Source: JBBKXP01 sp038251315
GTDB taxonomy: Bacteria; Pseudomonadota; Alphaproteobacteria; Rhodobacterales; Rhodobacteraceae
Assembly (NCBI GenBank): GCA_038251315.1
Contig: JBBSBK010000075.1
Coordinates: 1 to 18,768, forward strand
Direction: 5' to 3'
Length of the DNA: 18,768 bases
Part shown: piece by piece, positions 7,107-15,064 of the stretch
Numbering within the stretch: the stretch's first letter is position 1
How the letters are laid out: the number at the start of each line of letters is the position of its first letter
The notes under the pieces: generated by a model
What the model was told of the DNA's origin: nothing
Database searches by the model: none
The model's input: the letters and a program-made list of their open reading frames with translations, nothing else
Translations under genes and position numbers: made by a program

Positions 7107-8002
7107 CAATCAAACCCAAGCAATTCAAAGATTTCACGGTCAGGCAGACAGGACGGGGCCATCGGCAAGGTGCCGCCCCACAGCACGTTGGCGAGGCGCA
7201 GGTATTCCTGCTGCACGGCGATGACTTCGGGGTCCGGCTCCATCTCGAACAGGGTCTTTTTCTTGAGGCGCGAGCGCCGGATCGCGTCGAGGTCAGGCAT
7301 ATGCGCCAGCCGGTTGAACCCGACCCTTTCGCAGTAGCGGTCCACCTCGTTGGTGTCTTTGGACCGGTTGGCGATACATCCCGCCAGCCGCACCTTGTAG
7401 TTGGTCGATTTGGCCTGCACGGCGGCGATGATCCGGTTCATCGCATAGATGCTGTCAAAATCGTTGGCGGTGACGATCAGGGCGCGGTCGGCGTGTTGCA
7501 GCGGGGCGGCAAAGCCACCGCAGACCACATCGCCCAGCACGTCAAAGATCACCACATCGGTGTCTTCCAGCAGGTGATGCTGTTTGAGCAGCTTGACGGT
7601 CTGCCCGACGACATAGCCGCCACAGCCGGTTCCAGCAGGCGGGCCGCCCGCCTCGACGCATTTCACACCGTTGAAACCTTCGAATACGAAATCCTCGGCC
7701 CGCAGTTCCTCGGCATGGAAATCGACGTCCTTGAGGATGTCGATGACCGTAGGGACCAGCGTGCCGGTCAGCGTGAACGTGCTGTCATGTTTGGGGTCGC
7801 AGCCGATCTGCAGCACCCGCTTGCCCAGCATCGAAAACGCCGCCGACAGGTTGGACGACGTCGTCGATTTGCCGATCCCGCCCTTGCCATAGACGGCGAA
7901 TACCTTGGCGCCTTCGATCTGGTCGGTGACGTCTTGATGGACCTGAACGGAACCTTCGCCGTCTTGGCCCCGAATGTTCGGAATTTCATCACGTGGGCTC
8001 AT
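7106..8002 (-). CDS. bchL: Light-independent protochlorophyllide reductase, iron protein BchL
   Basis: BchL is the NifH-like ATPase of the dark-operative protochlorophyllide oxidoreductase (DPOR); it passes electrons to the BchN-BchB protein. The 298-residue product has the P-loop YGKGGIGKSTTSSN at about residues 38-51, QIGCDPKHDST (switch region), and two cysteines that in the family bridge a [4Fe-4S] cluster across the homodimer: Cys127 in GTGCGGYV and Cys161 in LGDVVCGGF. ANDFDSIYAMNRI and the C-terminal KKTLFEMEP region are also as expected. ATG 8002 has AAAGG about 9 nt upstream, 31 nt after bchH, and the stop overlaps the bchM start. Like nitrogenase, the enzyme is oxygen-sensitive, which is notable beside the oxygen-requiring AcsF in the same operon. 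Confidence 0.98.
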   Translation of the reverse strand: MSPRDEIPNIRGQDGEGSVQVHQDVTDQIEGAKVFAVYGKGGIGKSTTSSNLSAAFSMLGKRVLQIGCDPKHDSTFTLTGTLVPTVIDILKDVDFHAEELRAEDFVFEGFNGVKCVEAGGPPAGTGCGGYVVGQTVKLLKQHHLLEDTDVVIFDVLGDVVCGGFAAPLQHADRALIVTANDFDSIYAMNRIIAAVQAKSTNYKVRLAGCIANRSKDTNEVDRYCERVGFNRLAHMPDLDAIRRSRLKKKTLFEMEPDPEVIAVQQEYLRLANVLWGGTLPMAPSCLPDREIFELLGFD

Positions 8003-8033
8003 GTCAGTGGCCTTTCGGTTGCAAGGGGGCGCG

Positions 8034-11000
8034 TCATTCTGCGGCGATCCCCTCTAGTCGGTCTTCGATTGCGTCGGCGGCATTCTGCAATGCAGCCAGC
8101 GTTGCGGCGTCGGGGGTCCAATATTTGCGGTCAGAGGCTTCAAGCAGCCGGTTCGCCATTCGCATGGACGCTTGCGGGTTCAGGGCGGCCAGACGTTCGC
8201 GCATCGCCTCGTCCAGCACGAAAGTTTCGGACAGGCGTTTATAGACCCAAGGTTCGACTTCGCCCGTGGTCGCCGACCAGCCCATCGTGTTGGTGATTTG
8301 CGCCTCGATCTGGCGCACGCCTTCGTGGCCGTGCTTCAGCAGACCCTCGTAAAACTTGGGATTCAGGCTGCGCGACCGGGTTTCAAGGGCGACCTGATCG
8401 GCCAGCGTGCGTACCTTGCCGGCCCCACGGGTCTGGTCGCCGATATAGACCGGGGCGCTGATACCGCCCTTGGCACGTTTCACCGCGCGGGCGATGCCAC
8501 CCAGCGTGTCGAAATAATGATCGACCGTGGTAACGCCCAGTTCGACCGATTCAAGGTTCTGATAGGCCAGATCGACGTCTTTCAAAGCCTTTTGCAGCAG
8601 GGCCGGATTGCGCGCCGCCTTGCCGTTGACGCCGTAGGCGAACGATTTGCGGGCCTCGTAGGCGTCGGCTAGCTCGTCCTCTTCACCGAACGTGGACTGG
8701 TCGACCAGAATGTTGACGTTGGACCCATAGGCACCTTCGGCGTTTGAAAACACGCGCAGAGCGGCGGTTTCCATGTCGCAGCCCATCTCGGACGCATAAG
8801 TCAGCGCGTGGGCGCGCACGAAGTTCTGCGTCGTCGGTTCATCCGCCAGCGCGCATTTCAGCGCCGCCTCGGCCAGCATCCGGGTTTGCAGCGGCAACAG
8901 GTCGCGGAAGATGCCCGACAGGGTCATCACCACGTCGATACGCGGACGGCCAAGTTCAGCCAGCGGGATCAGGTCGGCCCCGGCAAGGCGGCCAAAATTA
9001 TCGAAACGCGGCTTGGCCCCCATCAGCGCCAGCGCCTGCGCAATCGGCCCGCCGTCGGATTTGATGTTGTCAGACCCCCACAGAACCAGCGCGACGGTGC
9101 GCGGCATCGTAGGATGAGTTTTCAGCAAGAGCGCCGCCTGTTTCGCGCCGTCCTGCATCGCAAAGGCCGTCGGCATGCGGAACGGGTCGAAGGCATGGAT
9201 ATTGCGCCCGGTGGGCAGGATTTGCGGCGACCGGATCAGATCGCCGCCCGGCACCGGCGGAATGTAGTGCGCCGACAGGGCGGCCATCAGGCCGGTCAGT
9301 TCGCCATCTTCGCACAACAGACGGTCGGCCCGCGCACGGGCGTCGGCATCGGGCAGGTCCATCAGGTCGAGCATGGTGGCACGGTCTGCCGCCGCCATTG
9401 GCCGCCCGACGATGTGCAAGCCATCGGGGATCAGCGATCCTTCGGTTTCCAGCAGCCGCAACCACAGTCCGTCAAGGTCGGCGCCGTCCAGATCGACGGC
9501 TGTCGCCTGTTCGGCGATCAGCAGTTCCAATTCGGCCCGGCCCACAGCGCCCGGCGCCATGTCGCGCCAGCGTTTGAGACTGTCGCGCACATCGGCCAAA
9601 CCCTTGTAAAGCCCGGCAGATGCCAGCGGCGGAGTCAGGTGCGTCACCGTTACGGCATTGCTGCGCCGTTTGGCCAGCGACGCCTCGGACGGGTTGTTGG
9701 CGGCGTAAAGATAGACGTTGGGCATCTCGCCGATGAGACGGTCGGGCCAGTCGCGGGCACCCAAGCCCGCCTGCTTGCCCGGCATGAATTCCAGCGCGCC
9801 GTGCATCCCGAAATGCAGGATCACATCGGCCGAAAAGGTGTTGCGCAGCCACATGTAGAACTGCACGAACGCATGAGTCGGGGCAAAGCCACGTTCGAAC
9901 AGCAGGCGCATCGGGTCGCCCTCGTAGCCGAACGTCGGCTGCACCCCGACAAAGACATTGCCGAAATGATGCCCAAGGATGAATACGCCGCGCCCGTCCG
10001 ACTGGATCTTGCCGGGGGCCGGGCCCCAGACGGCCTCGATCACCTTGAGCGGCGGGGTGTTGCGCACGATGGTTTCAGCGTCGACCATCGCGGCCACGTT
10101 CGCCTCTTGGCCATACTGCCGCGCGTTCCCTTTCAGGATAGCGGCACGCAGATGATCGACGGATTCGGGAACCTGAACGTCGTAGCCTTCGACCTTCATT
10201 CGCTGCAACGTGTTGAAAAGGCTTTCGAATACGCTCAGATAGGCTGCTGTTCCAACGGCCCCGGCATTGGGCGGAAACCCGAACAGGACGATCCCGACCT
10301 TTTTATCGGCATTTGCCATCCGGTGCAGACGCGCCAGACGCAGCGTCTTTTCGGCCAGCGACGTGATCCGTTCGTGGCAGGGGGCCATCGCCTTGCAATC
10401 GGACGCGCCCGGACAGGCGTGCGAACAACCCTTGCAACCATCCGGGCCATGCCGACCGCCGTAAACGGTCGGGTTGGTCGCGCCGTCGATTTCCGGCAAG
10501 GCGACGAGCATGGTGGTTTCGACGGGGCCGAGCCCTTGGGCACTGTCCGCCCACTGGCCGAGCGTTTGAAACTCGAGCGGTTGGGCGGCGATATAGGGGA
10601 CATTCAGCCGGGTCAGTAGTTCGACCGCTGCTGGACTGTCGTTGTAGGCCGGACCGCCGATCAGGGAAAACCCGGTCAGCGACACCATCGCATCGACCTT
10701 GCCCTGAAAATAGGCCTCGATCGCGGGTTTGCCGTTGAGGCCACCGGCAAAGGCGGGGATGCAGGCGATGCCTTTGGCCTCGAACGCCGCGATGACCGCG
10801 TCGTAATGGGCGTTGTCGGACGCAAGGATGTAGGACCGCAGCATCAGGATGCCCACAGTCGCCACGGCATTTTCCGGGCGGGGCAGCAGAGCCGCGTCGG
10901 TCACGATGTGATGGCCGGGCAGGCTGGGGTGATAGACGCCGACATCGGGATATTCGACCGGCGGGCGGGCGGTGACAGCGGCAAAGTTCTGCCCCACCGC

Positions 11001-11585
11001 GTAACGCGACACGAGGTAGCGGATCATCTGTTCGATATTGTCGTCCGAACCGCCCAGCCAGTATTGCATCGCAAGGAACCAGGCGCGCAGGTCTTGCGCC
11101 TTGCCGGGGATCAGGCGCAGGATCTTGGGCAGGCGGCGCAGCGCCTTCATCTGCTTTTCGCCAGATTGACCGCCGGACTTGGCGGTCGGGCGCAGTTTTT
11201 TCAGCAGCGCCATCGCGCCCGATGCGGGCTTGGACATGTCCAGATCGCCCATCCGCGTCAGTTTGACGATCTCGGCATCGGCGATGACGTTGATCATCGC
11301 GTCGCAATGCGGGCGGCGCGCGATCAGATCAGGCAGGATCGCGGCGGTGTGTTCTTCGAGGAACAGCAGGTTGGCAACGACGATGTTGGCATGGGCAATT
11401 GCGGCACGCGCATCGGCCAGAGCGGCGGGGTTTTCGCCCCATTCAGCAGCGGCATGAATCGAAATCTCAAGCCCCGGAAAATCGTGGGTCAGGCGGTCGC
11501 GCACCCGCGATGCAGGCCCCGCCGAATGGGCGTCAAGTGTCACGATGACAAAGCGGTAAACGCCGATGTCGCTGCTATCGCGCAT
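8034..11585 (-). CDS. bchH: Magnesium chelatase large subunit H
   Basis: BchH binds protoporphyrin IX and, with the AAA+ proteins BchI and BchD (not in this window), inserts Mg2+ at the branch to bacteriochlorophyll. I chose ATG 11585 (MRDSSDIGVYRFVIVTLDAH), giving 1183 residues, the usual length; the frame is open further upstream but that would lie inside bchB. The start overlaps the bchB 3' end by 11 nt. CobN/Mg-chelatase landmarks include GILMLRSYILASDNAHYDAVIAAFEAKGI, VVILFGFPPN-type block VGIVLFGFPPNAGAVGTAAY, ADVILHFGMHGALEFMPGKQ, AANNPSEASLAKRRS, and the C-terminal GVRQIEAQITNTMGWSATTG. A cysteine cluster, GCKGCSHACPGASDCKAMAPC at roughly residues 380-405, agrees with reports that R. 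capsulatus BchH carries an oxygen-sensitive Fe-S cluster. Confidence 0.98.
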   Translation of the reverse strand: MRDSSDIGVYRFVIVTLDAHSAGPASRVRDRLTHDFPGLEISIHAAAEWGENPAALADARAAIAHANIVVANLLFLEEHTAAILPDLIARRPHCDAMINVIADAEIVKLTRMGDLDMSKPASGAMALLKKLRPTAKSGGQSGEKQMKALRRLPKILRLIPGKAQDLRAWFLAMQYWLGGSDDNIEQMIRYLVSRYAVGQNFAAVTARPPVEYPDVGVYHPSLPGHHIVTDAALLPRPENAVATVGILMLRSYILASDNAHYDAVIAAFEAKGIACIPAFAGGLNGKPAIEAYFQGKVDAMVSLTGFSLIGGPAYNDSPAAVELLTRLNVPYIAAQPLEFQTLGQWADSAQGLGPVETTMLVALPEIDGATNPTVYGGRHGPDGCKGCSHACPGASDCKAMAPCHERITSLAEKTLRLARLHRMANADKKVGIVLFGFPPNAGAVGTAAYLSVFESLFNTLQRMKVEGYDVQVPESVDHLRAAILKGNARQYGQEANVAAMVDAETIVRNTPPLKVIEAVWGPAPGKIQSDGRGVFILGHHFGNVFVGVQPTFGYEGDPMRLLFERGFAPTHAFVQFYMWLRNTFSADVILHFGMHGALEFMPGKQAGLGARDWPDRLIGEMPNVYLYAANNPSEASLAKRRSNAVTVTHLTPPLASAGLYKGLADVRDSLKRWRDMAPGAVGRAELELLIAEQATAVDLDGADLDGLWLRLLETEGSLIPDGLHIVGRPMAAADRATMLDLMDLPDADARARADRLLCEDGELTGLMAALSAHYIPPVPGGDLIRSPQILPTGRNIHAFDPFRMPTAFAMQDGAKQAALLLKTHPTMPRTVALVLWGSDNIKSDGGPIAQALALMGAKPRFDNFGRLAGADLIPLAELGRPRIDVVMTLSGIFRDLLPLQTRMLAEAALKCALADEPTTQNFVRAHALTYASEMGCDMETAALRVFSNAEGAYGSNVNILVDQSTFGEEDELADAYEARKSFAYGVNGKAARNPALLQKALKDVDLAYQNLESVELGVTTVDHYFDTLGGIARAVKRAKGGISAPVYIGDQTRGAGKVRTLADQVALETRSRSLNPKFYEGLLKHGHEGVRQIEAQITNTMGWSATTGEVEPWVYKRLSETFVLDEAMRERLAALNPQASMRMANRLLEASDRKYWTPDAATLAALQNAADAIEDRLEGIAAE

Positions 11586-13110
11586 AGTGGGCCTTTGCCT
11601 CGTAAAGGGTGTCGCGGGTGATTTCGTGCAGGCCTTTGTCGGTGGCGAAAGCCTCGGTATTGCGCCGGGCCTTGCCGCGCACAAAGAACGGGATCTTTTT
11701 CAGCTCGCGCTCGGCGTCTGACAGCCAGACGATGCCCTCGGTCGGGCTGACGATTGTTTCCACCGTTTGCGGGGCCGCAACTTCGCCCAATGCAATCGGG
11801 GCATGGCCGCCGTGATGGCTCGGCCCCGCCGCATCGTGGAATTCGAAATCATCACGGAACATCGTCAGCAGGTGTTCTTCCAACCCCATGACCAGCGGAT
11901 GGATCAGCGTGTCGAAGATGACATTCGCACCCTCGAACCCCATCTGCGGCGAATAGCGGGCGGGGTAATCCTGAACGTGAACGGGGGCGGAAATGACGGC
12001 GCAGGGGATGCCCAGCCGTTTGCCGATGTGGCGTTCCATCTGGGTGCCAAGGATCATTTCCGGCGCGGCTTCGGTAATTGCCGCCTCGACCGCGAGGTAA
12101 TCGTCGGTGATCAGCGCTTCGAGCCCCAGTTCGCGGGCGATGGTGCGCACCGGCTTGGCCATTTCGCGGTTGTAGCAGCCGATCCCGACCACCTCGAACC
12201 CCATTTCGTCGCGGGCGATGCGGGCGTGGGCAGCGACATGGGTGCCGTCGCCAAAGATGAACACGCGCTTGCCGGTCAGGTAGGTCGAATCGACCGACCG
12301 TGACCACCACGGCAGACGCAGGCGGGATTCGTCGGGTTTGCAGGGCAGTCCCGTGATCGCGGCCACTTCAGCCAGAAAATCGCGGGTCGCCCCGACGCCG
12401 ATAGGCACTACCTTGGTAAATGGCTGGCCGTGGGTCTTTTCCAGCCACCGCGCTGCGGTCTCGCCGGTTTCGGGCGACATCAGCACGTTGAAATGGGCGG
12501 CAGGCAGGCGGGCGATGTCGGCGGGGGTCGCGCCCAGCGGGGCGGTGACATTCACGTCGATGCCTAGATCGGTCAGCATCCCCGTCAGTTCTTCGACATC
12601 ATCGCGGTTGCGAAAACCAAGGGCAGTCGGGCCAAGGATGTTGCACGACACCCGTGCGGTGCGGTCCTGCGGCTGGGCCAGGGTGCGGACGATCTGATAG
12701 AACGTCTCGTCAGCGCCAAAGTTTTCCTTGCGCTGATAGCTGGGCAGGTCGAGCGCGATGACCGGGATCGACAGGCCCATCGTTTCGGCCAGCCCGGCCG
12801 GATCATCCTGGATCAGTTCGGCGGTGCAGCTTGCCCCGACGATGATCGCCTGCGGCTGGAAACGGTCGACGGCGTCCTGACAGGCGGTTTTGAACAGGGT
12901 CGCGGTGTCCGACCCCAGATCGCGGGCCTGAAACGTGGTGTAGGTGACGGGCGGGCGATGGTCGCGCCGTTCAATCATGGTGAACAGCAGGTCGGCGTAG
13001 GTATCGCCCTGGGGCGCGTGCAGGACGTAGTGCAGGCCCTTCATCGCGGTGGCAACACGCATCGCGCCAACGTGCGGCGGGCCTTCGTATGTCCACACTG
13101 TCAATTTCAC
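11575..13110 (-). CDS. bchB: Light-independent protochlorophyllide reductase subunit B (GTG start)
   Basis: BchB with BchN forms the MoFe-like catalytic heterotetramer of DPOR that reduces ring D of protochlorophyllide. The family starts MKLTVWTYEGPPHVGAMRVA; here the matching codon is GTG at 13110, with GAGG 7 nt upstream, giving 511 residues. This numbering puts an Asp at position 36 (HAPQGDTYAD), the unusual aspartate ligand of the NB [4Fe-4S] cluster in R. capsulatus, and an Asp at 274 (WWSRSVDSTY), the catalytic proton donor. Both agree exactly with the R. capsulatus numbering and support the GTG. The open frame extends upstream to 13266, into bchN, but that extension is not BchB-like. 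The C-terminal domain (from about residue 440) has the conserved EGIVWLSDAERELKKIPFFVRGKARRN block, quoted here as two adjoining parts: EGIVWLSDAERELKKI and PFFVRGKARRN. The stop overlaps bchH. Confidence 0.97.
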   Translation of the reverse strand: MKLTVWTYEGPPHVGAMRVATAMKGLHYVLHAPQGDTYADLLFTMIERRDHRPPVTYTTFQARDLGSDTATLFKTACQDAVDRFQPQAIIVGASCTAELIQDDPAGLAETMGLSIPVIALDLPSYQRKENFGADETFYQIVRTLAQPQDRTARVSCNILGPTALGFRNRDDVEELTGMLTDLGIDVNVTAPLGATPADIARLPAAHFNVLMSPETGETAARWLEKTHGQPFTKVVPIGVGATRDFLAEVAAITGLPCKPDESRLRLPWWSRSVDSTYLTGKRVFIFGDGTHVAAHARIARDEMGFEVVGIGCYNREMAKPVRTIARELGLEALITDDYLAVEAAITEAAPEMILGTQMERHIGKRLGIPCAVISAPVHVQDYPARYSPQMGFEGANVIFDTLIHPLVMGLEEHLLTMFRDDFEFHDAAGPSHHGGHAPIALGEVAAPQTVETIVSPTEGIVWLSDAERELKKIPFFVRGKARRNTEAFATDKGLHEITRDTLYEAKAHYAR

Positions 13111-13208
13111 GAGGGTACCTCGTGAGAATTGGCAGTGGGTGCGGGAAAGCGGTTGGCGCAGCCAACTGCGGCCGCACTCGGTTGCCATTCTGGGCGCTGA
13201 TTCTTCAT
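13107..13208 (-). CDS. Possible 33-codon coupling ORF between bchN and bchB (hypothetical)
   Basis: The gap between bchN and bchB is exactly filled by a small frame on the same strand. Its ATG (13208-13206) overlaps the bchN stop as ATGA, and its TGA (13109-13107) overlaps the bchB GTG start as GTGA. The peptide begins MKNQRPEWQPSAAAVG and ends FPAPTANSHEVPS; it is polar and proline-rich with one Cys and has no membrane segment. I recognise no family. The double overlap would let ribosomes finishing bchN pass through to bchB, so it may be a translation relay rather than a functional peptide. A remnant of an older BchN-BchB junction or chance is also possible. The ATG has no strong Shine-Dalgarno of its own, as expected for re-initiation. 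Confidence 0.4.
   Translation of the reverse strand: MKNQRPEWQPSAAAVGCANRFPAPTANSHEVPS
13118..13121 (-). promoter_or_regulatory. Ribosome binding site deciding the bchB GTG start
   Basis: The minus strand reads GAGG, then TACCCTC, then GTG at 13110. The 7-nt spacing supports the GTG as the bchB start. Confidence 0.65.
13149..13169 (-). other. Intercistronic hairpin between bchN and bchB
   Basis: On the minus strand GCAGTTGGC and GCCAACCGC can pair over a 3-nt loop (TGC), nine positions with one A-C mismatch and an uninterrupted 6-bp core (GTTGGC/GCCAAC). No U-run follows, so this is not a terminator. It sits inside the 33-codon ORF, about 38 nt before bchB, where it could slow ribosomes or mark an RNA processing point; this role is inference. 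Confidence 0.4.
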
Positions 13209-14485
13209 GCGGCAGCCACCTTGAGGATTGATTTGCGGCGCAAAGGACGGCTGAACAGACCTGCAAGGTCGCCCGCCTGTTCGTAAAAATGCACCGGGGT
13301 GAAGACCAGTTCGATGGCCCATTTGGTACTCAGGCCCTCGGCCTCGAGCGGATTCGCGAGGCCCAGACCACAGACCGTCAGATCGGCGCGGGCAGCGCGG
13401 GCGCGGGTGAGTTGTTTGTCGACGTCCTGGCCCTCGGAAATCTGTGGCCCAGCGGGCAGCAGGTCCAAGTCGGGACCGTGCAGCGCGTCGTGAATATAGG
13501 GGCTGCCGACCTCGATCGCGGTCATGCCACATTCGCGGGTCAGGAACCGGGCCAGTGGGATTTCCAACTGGCTATCGGGGAAGAAAAACACCGATTTGCC
13601 GCGCAATGCTTCGGATGCCTGCGCGATGGCCTTGCGGGCGCGGGCGCGGGGGGCGTCGGTGGCGGCGGCGAAAACGTCATCGCTGACACCGAATTCGGCG
13701 GCGATGGCGGCGAGCCATGCGGTTGTGCCTTCTTCGCCAAAGGGGAACGGCGCGGGCAGGAACCGTGCGCCGCGCCGTTCAAGGGCAGCGTGGGTTTCGC
13801 CAAGGAACGGCTGGGTCAGCGCAAAAACGGTATTCGGGCCGACGGCGGTCGTATCGTCGATCCGGCGCGAGGGCAGCAGGCGGACCGGGCCAATGCCCAT
13901 GTCGGCCAACAGGCCCAGCATCTGATCCTCGACCACATCGGGCAGTGCGCCGACGACCAGCAGCTCGCGTGCCCGGGTTTCCGGCAGGACCGGGACCATG
14001 CAGGCAAGGCAGGCGTCTTCGCCTTCGGTGAACGTGGTTTCGATGCCCGACCCTGAATAGTTCAGCACCCGCACGCGGGGAGCGTGGATTTGGGTCAGGC
14101 GTTCGGCGGCGCGGGCGAGGTCGATCTTGATGACTTCGCTGGGGCACGACCCGACAAGGAACAGTTGGCGGATGTCGGGACGACGTTCCAGCAGGCGGGC
14201 GACCTCGCGGTCGATCTCGACATGGGCGTCGGTCAGCCCGGCCAGATCTGATTCTTCCAGAATGGCAGTGCCGAATCGGGGTTCTGCGAAAACCATCACC
14301 CCGGCGGCCGATTGCAGCAGATGGGCGCAGGTCCGCGATCCCACGACCAGAAAGAACGCATCCTGCATCTTGCGGTGCAGCCAGATGATTCCGGTCAACC
14401 CGCAGAACACCTCGCGCTGGCCCCGCTCTTTCAGGACAGGCGCAGTGCGGCAACCGCCGGTTGCGGGGGGCAAGGGCGCGTTCAT
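13205..14485 (-). CDS. bchN: Light-independent protochlorophyllide reductase subunit N
   Basis: BchN is the NifD-like partner of BchB in the DPOR catalytic component. The 426-residue product carries cysteines at 28 (REVFCGLTGI), 53 (VGSRTCAHLLQ) and 114 (LVGSCPSEVI). These correspond to Cys26, Cys51 and Cys112 of R. capsulatus BchN, the three cysteine ligands of the NB cluster whose fourth ligand is Asp36 of BchB. Other landmarks are VFAEPRFGTAILEESDL, the NYSGSGIETTFTEGEDACLA block and, near the C-terminus, KWAIELVFTPVHFYEQAGDL. The ATG at 14485 overlaps the bchF stop (ATGA). The stop overlaps a possible 33-codon ORF that bridges to bchB. Confidence 0.98.
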   Translation of the reverse strand: MNAPLPPATGGCRTAPVLKERGQREVFCGLTGIIWLHRKMQDAFFLVVGSRTCAHLLQSAAGVMVFAEPRFGTAILEESDLAGLTDAHVEIDREVARLLERRPDIRQLFLVGSCPSEVIKIDLARAAERLTQIHAPRVRVLNYSGSGIETTFTEGEDACLACMVPVLPETRARELLVVGALPDVVEDQMLGLLADMGIGPVRLLPSRRIDDTTAVGPNTVFALTQPFLGETHAALERRGARFLPAPFPFGEEGTTAWLAAIAAEFGVSDDVFAAATDAPRARARKAIAQASEALRGKSVFFFPDSQLEIPLARFLTRECGMTAIEVGSPYIHDALHGPDLDLLPAGPQISEGQDVDKQLTRARAARADLTVCGLGLANPLEAEGLSTKWAIELVFTPVHFYEQAGDLAGLFSRPLRRKSILKVAAA

Positions 14486-14976
14486 GCCGTGACTCCTGCG
14501 GCCTGCAGGCGCGCGGCACGCAGTTTCAGGATGAACTGGACGGCGTTGATGACATAGGCGGCATAAGCAGCGAGCGCGAGCAGCATCAGTTCGCCCGGCG
14601 ACAGCGCCGCGGTGAACAGTGCCACCAGATAGGCGGTGTGCAGGCCGATGACGGCGAAACTGAACACGTCCTCCCAGTAGAACGCGGGGGCGAAAAGGTA
14701 TTGGCCAAAGACCACCTTTTCCCAGATCGCGCCGGTCACCATGATGAGGTAAAGTGCTGCGGTTTTAACCACCACTGACACAGTCGCTGCAGTGTATCCG
14801 GCGTCTGTGGCCAGATACCGCAGAACCAGCACCAGCGAGACAAGGAAAACTGCGAACTGAAGCGGTGCAAGGATACCCTGCACCAGCGTCCAGCGGGTCG
14901 CGTCGCGGCGGGCCTTTTGGGCAGGTGTATAGAGCGGGGTGACAAGGGCCGGGGTGGCAAGGCTGATGTCTGACAT
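14482..14976 (-). CDS. bchF: 3-vinyl bacteriochlorophyllide hydratase
   Basis: BchF hydrates the 3-vinyl group of (bacterio)chlorophyllide to 3-hydroxyethyl, ahead of oxidation by BchC to the acetyl group. The 164-residue membrane protein begins MSDISLATPALVTPLYTPAQ, followed by the family stretch KARRDATRWTLVQGILAPLQ and several spans (FAVFLVSLVLVLRYLAT; AALYLIMVTGAIWEKVVFGQ; VIGLHTAYLVALFTAALS; LMLLALAAYAAYVINAVQFI). The block IWEKVVFGQYLFAPAFYWED is highly characteristic. ATG 14976 has AAGGGAG about 6 nt upstream. It is the first gene of the minus-strand superoperon and lies just downstream of a promoter overlapped by a PpsR box. The length fits the family (about 160-175 residues). Confidence 0.97.
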   Translation of the reverse strand: MSDISLATPALVTPLYTPAQKARRDATRWTLVQGILAPLQFAVFLVSLVLVLRYLATDAGYTAATVSVVVKTAALYLIMVTGAIWEKVVFGQYLFAPAFYWEDVFSFAVIGLHTAYLVALFTAALSPGELMLLALAAYAAYVINAVQFILKLRAARLQAAGVTA

Positions 14977-15006
14977 AATGGCTCCCTTGCCCGGCAGTGA
15001 TGCCCC

Positions 15007-15036
15007 AGATTAGGTGCGGCGCAACCGGAGTGTCAA
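15007..15036 (-). promoter_or_regulatory. Predicted bchF promoter
   Basis: On the minus strand a perfect TTGACA (15036-15031) is followed after 18 nt by TAATCT (15012-15007), a fair -10 match (3 of 6). The -35 lies inside the left PpsR box, so repressor binding would block RNA polymerase. The start of transcription would fall near 15000, giving a leader of about 25 nt to bchF. Confidence 0.5.
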
Positions 15037-15048
15037 CTTTAACTTACA
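15031..15048. promoter_or_regulatory. PpsR/CrtJ operator, bchF side
   Basis: The sequence TGTCAACTTTAACTTACA is a perfect TGT-N12-ACA palindrome, the consensus target of PpsR/CrtJ. It covers the TTGACA -35 of the bchF promoter. The ppsR gene lies about 1.1 kb away on the other side of the divergent region. Confidence 0.85.
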
Positions 15049-15064
15049 TCAAGTCGGAAATTTT

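Noticed and set aside
8808..10619. A long plus-strand open frame (over 600 codons) opposite bchH, and similar long frames opposite lhaA (5101-6456) and puhE (708-1526)
   Set aside because: They are exactly antisense to well-recognised genes, have low-complexity Arg/Gln/His/Pro-rich translations typical of GC-rich shadow frames, and match no family I know.
11586..11684. N-terminal extension of bchH into bchB
   Set aside because: The extra residues are not BchH-like, and ATG 11585 gives the family N-terminus and length.
13111..13266. N-terminal extension of bchB into bchN
   Set aside because: Conserved BchB sequence starts exactly at the GTG at 13110, and only that start reproduces Asp36 and Asp274 at the R. 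capsulatus positions.
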